Source of the DNA: Acidobacteriota bacterium
Lineage (GTDB): Bacteria > Acidobacteriota > Thermoanaerobaculia > Multivoradales > JAHEKO01
Direction: 5' to 3'
Assembly: GCA_024638355.1 (NCBI GenBank)
Contig: JAHEKO010000289.1
Span: 1 to 5,436 of the forward strand
Length of the DNA: 5,436 nucleotides
A model generated the notes under the pieces. It was given only the letters and a program-made list of their open reading frames with translations, was not told the DNA's origin and did no database searches. Position 1 is the first letter of the stretch. Each line of letters starts with the position of its first letter. Shown piece by piece: positions 1 to 5,436 of the stretch. Made by a program: the position numbers and the translations under genes.

Positions 1-808
1 CGGTGAAGATGCGCATGAAGTAGTGCGGCCACATGCTGAAGCCCAGGGCCGAGATCGCCACGGCGCTCGAGTATCCGCCCCAGGTCCAGGGACGGCCGTC
101 GGCGGCCAGGCCCGGCGCGCGTAGCATCTCGGGTACCTGGTCGGCGAGCTGCTCGAACATGGGTCCGACCCCGCCGTAGAGCTTGGCCGGCAGGTAGAGG
201 CCGAGCGACCAGGCGAGCACCAGCATGAAGACGCCCTGCATGGTGTTGGTCCAGGCGACGCCGAGCACGCCGCTACGAAACACGTAGACCAGCACCACTC
301 CGTAGGCGATCAGCGCGCCCGCCCAGATCGGAATGCGGCCTTCGCTGACGATCGAAAAGACGTAGCCCGCGCCCTTGATCTGGAGCGTGAGGTAGGGGAG
401 GAAGCCGAGAACGGAGATGACGGCCAGGATCGCCGATAGCGCCCTGGACTGGAAGCGGTCGGCGAAAAGCTCCGCCTGGGTCACGTAGCCGCGCCGGCGC
501 CCGAGCCGCGAGATCTTCGGCGCCAGGAAGTACCACGGGGTGAGGCCGATCGCGGCGTAGGCCAGGATGTAGAACGACGCCGCGCCGCGCGAGTAGGCCC
601 AGCCCGGGCCGCCGAGAAACGCGAAGGCGCTGAAGATCGAGGCGCCCATGATGAAGTAGAGGGCGACGAAGCCGAGACCGCGGTCGCCGGCGACGTAGCC
701 CTCCGTGCCCTTCGACATGCGCCGGCCCGACGCCAGGCCGATGATCAACGAGGCGAGCAGGTAGCCCAGCGTCACCGCCAGGACGACGATCCAGCCGCCC
801 GAGGTCAC
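1..808 (-). CDS. Sodium:solute symporter (SSS family), N-terminal 269 residues, runs off the left edge
   Basis: This is a Na+-coupled inner-membrane carrier of the SSS family (PutP/PanF/SGLT relatives). About half of a usual ~480-550-residue protein is visible. Hydrophobic segments lie at about residues 5-26, 46-68, 75-97, 124-150, 160-178, 186-207 and 246-262. Typical SSS features are the short YVAGDRGLG stretch before the second segment (38-46), the Gly/Ala/Ser-rich run FIMGASIFSAFAFLGGPGW (52-70) and the LGRRRGYVT cytoplasmic loop (102-110). The substrate cannot be read. The C-terminal half, including the TM8 region that supplies Na+-site serines in known members, is outside the window. 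The start is a GTG at 808-806. It is the only plausible start codon between the in-frame stop at 863-865 and the first membrane segment, and it has a purine-rich site 10 bases upstream. The gene follows the DUF3311-type gene by 54 bases, a pairing known from Bacillus subtilis yhjC-yhjB. Family is sure; specificity is unknown. Confidence 0.93.
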   Translation of the reverse strand, partial: MTSGGWIVVLAVTLGYLLASLIIGLASGRRMSKGTEGYVAGDRGLGFVALYFIMGASIFSAFAFLGGPGWAYSRGAASFYILAYAAIGLTPWYFLAPKISRLGRRRGYVTQAELFADRFQSRALSAILAVISVLGFLPYLTLQIKGAGYVFSIVSEGRIPIWAGALIAYGVVLVYVFRSGVLGVAWTNTMQGVFMLVLAWSLGLYLPAKLYGGVGPMFEQLADQVPEMLRAPGLAADGRPWTWGGYSSAVAISALGFSMWPHYFMRIFT

Positions 809-818
809 GCGGGCCTGG

Positions 819-825
819 CCTTCTC
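819..825 (-). promoter_or_regulatory. Ribosome binding site of the symporter gene
   Basis: On the minus strand GAGAAGG ends 10 bases before the GTG at 808-806. It supports that GTG as the start, since no ATG occurs in frame between the upstream stop codon and the first membrane helix. Confidence 0.5.
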
Positions 826-862
826 GCCGCCCCGCCGGACGGGTGTCGGCGCAAGGGTCAGC

Positions 863-1066
863 CTAGCGCTCCTCGTAGAGGTAGAGCGCCAGGAGCACCA
901 GGAAGCTCGCCAGCAGCCAGGCCGAGACGTAGAAGAGCGACTGCGGAATGCCCAGAATGAGCGGCCGAGCGCCGCCGAAGTAGGAGTAGACGGGCCACAC
1001 CAGCGCCGCGAACGCCGCCAGGAAGAAGAGAGCGACCGCGCGCCGGGCGTGGCCGCCGCGCTTCAC
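863..1066 (-). CDS. DUF3311-type small membrane protein, probable symporter partner
   Basis: This is a 67-residue protein with two hydrophobic helices, at about residues 11-29 (AVALFFLAAFAALVWPVYS) and 43-63 (SLFYVSAWLLASFLVLLALYL). They are joined by a short loop with a Gly-rich and Pro-containing centre (FGGARPLILGIPQ). Length, two-helix layout, the WPVYS-like end of helix 1 and position directly before an SSS symporter all match the DUF3311 family. Members of that family sit next to SSS carriers in many bacteria (for example yhjC beside yhjB in B. subtilis). The biochemical role of the family is not established; a small subunit or assembly partner of the carrier is an inference from gene order. 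The start is a GTG at 1066-1064 with a weak GGGA seven bases upstream (1074-1077). The gene begins only 13 bases after the peptidase stop, so it is probably translated from the same message. The stop is TAG at 865-863, in the same reading frame as the downstream symporter. Confidence 0.85.
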   Translation of the reverse strand: MKRGGHARRAVALFFLAAFAALVWPVYSYFGGARPLILGIPQSLFYVSAWLLASFLVLLALYLYEER

Positions 1067-1079
1067 GCGCGCGTCCCGA

Positions 1080-3248
1080 TCAACCGCCGGCTCCGTAGGA
1101 CGGGTCGAGCTCCATGCCCAGATTCTCGACCAGGAACGCCCAGCGATCCGCGTACTCCTCGATGATCTTGGTGGTCGGCTTGCCGGCGCCGTGTCCCGCC
1201 CGGGTCTCGATCCGGATCAGCACCGGCGCGTCGCCCGCCTGGGCGTCCTGCAGCGCCGCCATGTACTTGAAGCTGTGCCCCGGGACCACCCGGTCGTCGG
1301 TGTCGGCGGTGGTGGCCATGACCGCCGGATACCGGGTTTCGGGCCGGATGTTGTGGTAGGGCGAGTAGGCGCGGAGCGCTGCGAACTCCTCGGGGTCGTC
1401 GGCGGAGCCGTAATCGTCCACCCAGAAACGGCCGGCCGTGAACTGGTGGAACCGCAGCATATCCATGACGCCGACCGCCGGGATCGCGGCGCCGAACAGG
1501 TCGGGACGCTGATTGGTCACCGCGCCGACCAGCAGCCCGCCGTTGCTGCCGCCGAAGATGCCGAGGCGCTCGGGCTGGGTGTAGCCCTCCTCGATCAGAT
1601 ACGCGGCGGCGGCGATGAAGTCGTCGAAGACATTCTGCTTCTGCAGCTTGGTCCCGGCCTCGTGCCACTCCTCGCCGTACTCGCCGCCGCCCCGCAGGTT
1701 GGCGACCGCGTAGACGCCGCCCATCTCCATCCACGCCAGGCGCGTCGGGTTGAAGAACGGCTTGAGCGAGATGCTGAAGCCGCCGTAGGCGTAGAGCAGG
1801 GTCGGCCGGTTGCCGTCGATCTCGACGTCGGTTCTGTGGGCGATGAACATCGGCACCCGGGTGCCGTCCTTGGAGTTGTAGAAGACCTGCTCGACGACGT
1901 AGTCGGACGGCTCGAAATCGACCTCCGACCTCTTGAAGACGTCGCTTCCGCCGGTCGCCACGTCGTAGCGGTGGATGGTCGGCGGCACGTTGTAGCTCGA
2001 GAAGGAGTAGAAGGTCTCGGGGTCGCCGGTCTTGCCGTTGAAGCCGGACGCGACGCCGACACCGGGAAGCTCGACGGTGCGCACCGGCGCGCCGGCGAGC
2101 GTAGCGATCACGATGTCGGAGCGCGCGTCTTTCAGGTACTCGGCGACGAAGTGATCGCCGACCCGGGTCACCTGCTCGAGCACGTGCTCGCCCTCGGGCA
2201 TCAGCGTGCGCCAGCCGCCGCGCTCCGGCTCATTCAGGTCGATGGCGATCAGCTTGCCCTTGGGCGCGTCGAGGTCGGTGCGGAAGAACAGGGTCGAGCC
2301 GTCGCTGCCCGCCAGCGAGTAGTCGTTGTCGAAGCCTTCGATCAGCATCTCGGGCTTCGAGCCGGCCTCGCGCAGGTCCTGCACCGCGATCTGGTAGCGC
2401 GCGTCGGTGCCCTTCCAGATGGTGATCACCAGGTAGGCGCCGTCGTCGGTGACGCTCCCGGAGAACCCCCAATCGGGCTCGTCGGGGCGGCCGTAGGCGA
2501 CCACGTCCTCCGACTGCCCGGTGCCGATGCGATGGAAGTAGAGCGTCTGCTCCTTGTTGAGCGACTGGAACTCGGCGCCCTCCTCGGGCTCCGGGTAGCG
2601 GCTGTAGTAGAAGCCGGAGCCGTCGGCCGCCCAGGCGAGCCCGGTGAACTTGAGCCACTCGAGCCGGTCTTCGAGCAGCTCGCGGCTCTCGAGGTCGAGC
2701 ACCCTCGCCGTCCGCCAGTCGGAGCCGCCGTCCTGCACCAGGTAGGCGAGGTAACGGCCGTCGGGGCTCGGCAAATACGACGCCAGGGCGATCGTGCCGT
2801 CCTCGGACCACTCGTTGGGGTCGATCAGCTCTTCGGGCTCGGCGTCGAGAGTCGGCTGCAGGTAGAGGACCGATTGGTTCTGCAGGCCGTCGTTGCGCCG
2901 ATAGAAGTACCGCCCGCCTTCCTTGACCGGCACGCTGAACTTCTCGTAGTCCCAGAGCTCCTCGAGCCGCGCCGCGATCCGCTCGCGCTCGGGGATCTGC
3001 TCGAGATAGGCGAAGGTCACCTCGTTCTGCGCGTCGACCCAGGCCTTGACGTCGGGGTTCTCCCGCACGTCGTCCTCGAGCCAGCGATAGGGATCGGCGA
3101 TCTCGACGCCGTGGTAGCTGTCGACATGATCGACCGTGGCGGTCTTCGGGTAGGCGGTGGCGACCGCGCGCGAGCGGGGAGCCTCCGTCCGACAGGCGAC
3201 AACGGCGCAGGTGAGGATAGCCGCAAAGGCAAGCAGTCTTCTCTTCAT
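1080..3248 (-). CDS. Prolyl oligopeptidase family serine peptidase (S9A), predicted lipoprotein
   Basis: This is a 722-residue serine peptidase that should cut short peptides after proline. A charged start (MKRR), a hydrophobic run (5-18) and a lipobox VVAC with Cys19 predict a lipoprotein acting in the periplasm or on the outer membrane. The N-terminal S9 region and beta-propeller span about 34-450 and begin with the family motif DPYRWLED (53-60). The alpha/beta-hydrolase domain spans about 460-715. The catalytic triad is visible: Ser568 in GGSNGG, Asp651 in TADTDDRVVP and His686 in RAGHGAGKP. By motif alignment to porcine prolyl oligopeptidase (Ser554, Asp641, His680), the oxyanion tyrosine is Tyr487 (LYAYGGF), the S1-pocket tryptophan is Trp609 and the substrate-binding arginine is Arg653. 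All are kept, so the enzyme should be active. Length is as expected for the family (~710) plus a signal. The ATG at 3248-3246 has AAGGA nine bases upstream. It is the first gene of the leftward cluster, 13 bases before the DUF3311-type gene. Confidence 0.97.
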   Translation of the reverse strand: MKRRLLAFAAILTCAVVACRTEAPRSRAVATAYPKTATVDHVDSYHGVEIADPYRWLEDDVRENPDVKAWVDAQNEVTFAYLEQIPERERIAARLEELWDYEKFSVPVKEGGRYFYRRNDGLQNQSVLYLQPTLDAEPEELIDPNEWSEDGTIALASYLPSPDGRYLAYLVQDGGSDWRTARVLDLESRELLEDRLEWLKFTGLAWAADGSGFYYSRYPEPEEGAEFQSLNKEQTLYFHRIGTGQSEDVVAYGRPDEPDWGFSGSVTDDGAYLVITIWKGTDARYQIAVQDLREAGSKPEMLIEGFDNDYSLAGSDGSTLFFRTDLDAPKGKLIAIDLNEPERGGWRTLMPEGEHVLEQVTRVGDHFVAEYLKDARSDIVIATLAGAPVRTVELPGVGVASGFNGKTGDPETFYSFSSYNVPPTIHRYDVATGGSDVFKRSEVDFEPSDYVVEQVFYNSKDGTRVPMFIAHRTDVEIDGNRPTLLYAYGGFSISLKPFFNPTRLAWMEMGGVYAVANLRGGGEYGEEWHEAGTKLQKQNVFDDFIAAAAYLIEEGYTQPERLGIFGGSNGGLLVGAVTNQRPDLFGAAIPAVGVMDMLRFHQFTAGRFWVDDYGSADDPEEFAALRAYSPYHNIRPETRYPAVMATTADTDDRVVPGHSFKYMAALQDAQAGDAPVLIRIETRAGHGAGKPTTKIIEEYADRWAFLVENLGMELDPSYGAGG

Positions 3249-3257
3249 GGGTCCGAT

Positions 3258-3262
3258 TCCTT
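3258..3262 (-). promoter_or_regulatory. Ribosome binding site of the peptidase gene
   Basis: On the minus strand AAGGA stands nine bases before the ATG at 3248-3246. It fixes the start that gives the complete lipoprotein signal peptide. Confidence 0.6.
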
Positions 3263-3269
3263 GGAGATG

Positions 3270-3288
3270 GGCGCACCTGGCGTGCGCC
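3270..3288. repeat. Perfect inverted repeat (hairpin) in the peptidase leader
   Basis: The arms GGCGCAC (3270-3276) and GTGCGCC (3282-3288) pair perfectly over 7 bp around a five-base centre (3277-3281). The element lies 21 bases upstream of the peptidase ATG, just before its ribosome binding site, and 77 bases upstream of the orphan gene. There is no T-run on either side, so it is not an intrinsic terminator. It could be a leader hairpin in the peptidase mRNA or an operator for a dimeric regulator. Chance occurrence is possible in GC-rich DNA. Confidence 0.45.
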
Positions 3289-3306
3289 TTGGTGAACGAG
3301 CAGCTG

Positions 3307-3312
3307 ATTCTA
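3307..3312 (-). promoter_or_regulatory. Candidate -10 element for the peptidase cluster
   Basis: On the minus strand the hexamer TAGAAT differs from the sigma-70 consensus TATAAT at one position. A start about seven bases downstream (near 3300) would give a leader of about 50 bases containing the 3270-3288 hairpin. The hexamer 17 bases further upstream (3330-3335, TGATAG on this strand) is a poor -35 match, so the call rests on the -10 and its location alone. Confidence 0.25.
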
Positions 3313-3330
3313 GACCAACCGAGAGCCGGC

Positions 3331-3336
3331 TATCAT
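3331..3336 (+). promoter_or_regulatory. Candidate -10 element for the orphan membrane protein gene
   Basis: TATCAT on the plus strand matches TATAAT at five of six positions and would start a transcript near 3343, about 23 bases before the ATG at 3366. The sequence 17 bases upstream (3308-3313, TTCTAG) matches the -35 consensus poorly. This is weak, but the region is the only space available for a promoter outside the divergent neighbour. Confidence 0.22.
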
Positions 3337-3365
3337 GGCGGAGCAAGCTGCCAGACTAGGTCGGG

Positions 3366-4835
3366 ATGCTGAACGGGATTACGAAGACGACCAGGAGCGC
3401 CCTGATCGGGGGCGGTCTTGTCCTGGTCGCACTGCTGGTGATCGGTTTGCTGCCTTGGTACGCGCCCGACCAACCGGTCGAGACGCCTCTCTTCTACTCT
3501 GTCTCGGACCCCGGAAAGCTCCCGGCGGAGCTCTCCGCCTGGCTTCCGAAGAACCGACTCGAGCCCGAAGAGCTGGTCTCCCTCAGGCTGGATGTGCGGA
3601 ACGCGTTGCCACGAGCCGCGGTGGCGCTGCGGGTGGTCCAGTTGGAAACTCCCGGCTTCGCACGCACCGGCAGGTGCTGGATCGACGGCAACGCGGCTTG
3701 CTCTGCCGGCCGGGACCCAGCCACGGAGCGCTTCGAGCTCGAGCCGGGCGAGTCGCGTCGGATCGAGATCGAGCTCGCCTCCACCCGAAAGAGCGGCTCT
3801 TTCCACCTGCTGAGCCTCTTGTCGGTGACGAAGGGAAGACGGGCTCTCGGCACCTACTCCCTGACCCTCGGACCGGTCGAGGTCTCGTCCCGCTGGTACC
3901 GGGCGCTCCGCCGCTTTCTCACCCGGCTGTATGCGGCTGCCAAGGATCTCGCGATACCCCTGGCGTTGGTGGTCGTGGGAGCGATGGCCGGGTACTTCGT
4001 CCGCGAGCGCGAGGAGAGCCGTCGGCGCGAGGCCAAGGTCCAACAGGACGAGATAGCGCAGGCCCGCTCCACCTGGACGAAGCTCCTCGAGCGGAGCCTC
4101 ACCGACTCGCAGAAGTACTACATGCCCCTGAAGAGCAAGGCCCGCGCCTTGCTCCAGGCGATGAAGACCGGCTCCGACGCCGCGGAGCTGTGCTTTCGTC
4201 TCCTGGTCTTCTTTCGGACTCTGCTACACGTACAGCAGGAGATCGGCGGCTTCCACTTCAAGTCTCGCCTCGGCGAGAGCGTCGTTCAGAAGGCTCTTGG
4301 GCTCCTGTTCTACCTGTCGCGCAGTCGAATCGGCGAGGAGGCGTGGGCCGACGGTCTCGACCATGCTCCTCTGAACGAAAGCTACGCCGCGTTCACGCGT
4401 CGCCTGCAGGGTACCGCGCCCCAGTCGGTCGAGGAGGGATCAGCGACCGATGGAGCGACTTCCCAGGAGAAAAAGAGGGTCTTGGAGGAGTGGGTTCGAC
4501 AGATCGAGGCCTGGGTCGAAGGCGACCCGCGGCCGATGGCCGACTGGAAAGGTCTCTTAATCCTCAGCCTGGAGACCATCGGATACGAAGCCAATCGGCC
4601 GCTCGAGTACTGGTACCGCGAAAAGCCCGAAGAGCTGCAGCGGCGAAGGATGCTGATGGTCGAGAGCTGCCGAGCGGCCGCGGCAAGCTTGCCCGAAAGC
4701 GCAGGTCGTTTCGACCGAACCCTCGGGGAGCTGCGAACCGACCTAGACCTTTACCTGAGGGCCTTCGAGGATGATCTCGGTATCTCTCACGGTGCGAAGT
4801 CTAGCAATTTAAGTGGTTCGCGGTCAACTACTTAG
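3366..4835 (+). CDS. Uncharacterised two-segment membrane protein, 489 residues
   Basis: I do not recognise a family. The N-terminus has a short basic tail and a strong membrane helix (about 12-32). Residues 55-174 look like a beta-sandwich of Ig-like type: alternating strands, an LEPGESRRIEIEL turn-strand (125-137) and a GPVEV end (169-173). They include Cys104 and Cys112, which could form a disulfide if the domain is extracytoplasmic. A basic amphipathic stretch (RALRRFLTRLYAAAKD, 179-194) leads into a second membrane helix (195-212). After it comes a charged, probably coiled-coil linker (213-240) and then a helix-rich domain to about 470, with YYMPLKSKARALLQAM (251-266) and a Ser/Thr/Glu-rich break near 350-368. 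The ATG at 3366 has only a weak AGG (3358-3360) upstream. Codon use is somewhat less GC-biased than in the neighbours, with TTA at residues 398 and 482. The gene is divergent from the peptidase and convergent with the VWA gene. A membrane sensor or scaffold is possible; function is unknown. Confidence 0.85.
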   Translation: MLNGITKTTRSALIGGGLVLVALLVIGLLPWYAPDQPVETPLFYSVSDPGKLPAELSAWLPKNRLEPEELVSLRLDVRNALPRAAVALRVVQLETPGFARTGRCWIDGNAACSAGRDPATERFELEPGESRRIEIELASTRKSGSFHLLSLLSVTKGRRALGTYSLTLGPVEVSSRWYRALRRFLTRLYAAAKDLAIPLALVVVGAMAGYFVREREESRRREAKVQQDEIAQARSTWTKLLERSLTDSQKYYMPLKSKARALLQAMKTGSDAAELCFRLLVFFRTLLHVQQEIGGFHFKSRLGESVVQKALGLLFYLSRSRIGEEAWADGLDHAPLNESYAAFTRRLQGTAPQSVEEGSATDGATSQEKKRVLEEWVRQIEAWVEGDPRPMADWKGLLILSLETIGYEANRPLEYWYREKPEELQRRRMLMVESCRAAAASLPESAGRFDRTLGELRTDLDLYLRAFEDDLGISHGAKSSNLSGSRSTT

Positions 4836-4849
4836 CCATGCCCGGGCCG

Positions 4850-5436
4850 CTACCGCACCCGCTTCCTGCGGTTGCGGATGTAGTCGGCGAGGATGAACTC
4901 GCCCAGATCGTAGGGCGAGGCGAAGTAGGCGCGCCCGCGGTTGACCTGGGTGAGCTTCTCGACGAAGTCGGTGAGCAGCCCGTCGGTCGCCAGCATGAAG
5001 GTGGTGATCACGATTCCCTGGCGGCGGCACATGTCGGCCTCCTCGAGGGTGCTGGTGACGATCTTCATGTCGAGGCCGAAGGGGTTCTTGTAGATGTTGC
5101 CGCTTTCGGTGATGGCCGAGGGCTTGCCGTCGGTGATCAGGAAGATCTGCTTGTTGGGCTGTTTCTGCCGCGCCAGCATCGCGCGCGCCATTTGCAGGCC
5201 GTCGCGGGTATTGGTATGAAACGGGCCGGCCTGGATGTAGGGCAGCTCGGACAGCGGCACCCGCTCGGCGCGGTCGCCGAAGAGCAGGACACCGAGAGCG
5301 TCCTTGGGGTACTTGGTGGTGATCAGCTCGGTGAGCGCCAGCGCCACCTTCTTGGCCGGGGTGATCCGATCCTCGCCGTAGAGGATCATGGAGTGGCTGA
5401 TGTCGATCGCCACCACGGTGGCGCAGGCCGACAGGT
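4850..5436 (-). CDS. VWA domain protein, C-terminal part, enters from the right edge
   Basis: This is the last 195 or so codons of a von Willebrand factor A domain protein. The metal-ion-dependent adhesion site is complete. DISHS, the DxSxS motif, begins at 5404. The threonine is in FHTNTRDG, around 5215, and the aspartate is in LITDGKPS, around 5131. Such domains bind Mg2+ and mediate protein contacts. Bacterial relatives of this kind often work beside MoxR-type AAA+ ATPases, but none is visible here. After the Asp motif the chain continues through NPFGLDMKIV, an EEADMCRRQG helix and ITTFMLATDG, and ends with a basic tail (RNRRKRVR). The frame is open to the window edge, so a GTG at 5416, just before DISHS, is not the real start; the usual N-terminal region lies outside. 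There is no sign of a signal peptide or membrane segment in the visible part. The TAG stop at 4852-4850 is 14 bases from the end of the convergent orphan gene. VWA identity is sure; cellular role is unknown. Confidence 0.92.
   Translation of the reverse strand, partial: LSACATVVAIDISHSMILYGEDRITPAKKVALALTELITTKYPKDALGVLLFGDRAERVPLSELPYIQAGPFHTNTRDGLQMARAMLARQKQPNKQIFLITDGKPSAITESGNIYKNPFGLDMKIVTSTLEEADMCRRQGIVITTFMLATDGLLTDFVEKLTQVNRGRAYFASPYDLGEFILADYIRNRRKRVR

Noticed and set aside
273..854. A 193-codon minus-strand frame over the symporter
   Set aside because: It is Arg/Pro-rich shadow sequence. The frame starting at the GTG at 808 gives a continuous SSS-type membrane protein.
809..862. 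Possible hairpin between the DUF3311-type gene and the symporter (CGCCG / CGGCG)
   Set aside because: Only a 5-bp stem with a nine-base loop in very GC-rich DNA; it is not distinguishable from chance and has no T-run.
2230..3276. A 348-codon minus-strand frame over the start of the peptidase
   Set aside because: It is an Arg-rich shadow in a different frame from the peptidase, with no domain pattern of its own.
1191..3359. A 722-codon open frame on the plus strand, antisense to almost the whole peptidase gene
   Set aside because: Its translation is a low-complexity, Val/Gly/Arg/Asp-rich sequence with no membrane or domain pattern, as expected opposite a GC-rich gene. The minus strand frame carries a full signal peptide and catalytic triad.
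3335..4774. A 479-codon open frame on the plus strand overlapping the orphan gene in another frame
   Set aside because: Its product is Arg/Gly/Pro/Ser-rich with no hydrophobic segment or fold pattern. The 3366-4835 frame has two clean membrane helices, strand periodicity and normal amino-acid balance. The two cannot both be ordinary genes, and the second is far better.
4852..4872. Short inverted repeat ACCGCA / TGCGGT near the convergent gene ends, considered as a terminator
   Set aside because: The stem is only 6 bp with a nine-base loop, it lies inside the VWA coding sequence, and no T-run follows on either strand.
1..5436. CRISPR arrays, tRNA or rRNA genes, insertion sequences, attachment sites
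   Set aside because: Nothing of these kinds was seen on either strand. The window is filled by five protein genes, and the longest noncoding stretch is 117 bases.

Overview
The window is GC-rich, almost fully coding DNA from a bacterium. The peptidase carries a bacterial lipoprotein signal, the genes use GTG starts, and the genes are packed tightly. A lipoprotein in a high-GC genome fits a diderm such as an Acidobacteriota-like lineage. That placement is an impression from the style of the proteins and was not tested by any search.

Layout. Positions 1-3248 hold a three-gene, leftward-transcribed cluster. Read in its own direction it has a prolyl oligopeptidase-family lipoprotein (3248 to 1080), a 67-residue DUF3311-type membrane protein (1066 to 863), and the first 269 residues of a sodium:solute symporter (808 to beyond position 1). 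The gaps are 13 and 54 bases, which suggests one transcript. Positions 3249-3365 are a 117-base divergent intergenic region. It has a perfect 7-bp hairpin in the peptidase leader and weak promoter-like hexamers facing both ways. Positions 3366-4835 hold a rightward gene for a 489-residue membrane protein of no family I recognise. It has one N-terminal and one central hydrophobic segment, a probable beta-sandwich domain between them, and a long helical C-terminal domain. Positions 4850-5436 hold the C-terminal half of a leftward von Willebrand factor A (VWA) domain protein, which converges on the orphan gene with a 14-base gap.

How the genes may work together. The peptidase and symporter cluster reads as a nutrient module. 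A membrane-anchored peptidase outside the cytoplasm cuts proline-containing peptides, and a Na+-coupled carrier with its small partner takes up a product. The shared role is inferred from gene order; the family assignments are strong. The orphan gene and the VWA gene have separate orientations, and nothing here ties either to the peptidase cluster. The orphan membrane protein is the main candidate for new biology, but no function can be read from its sequence alone.
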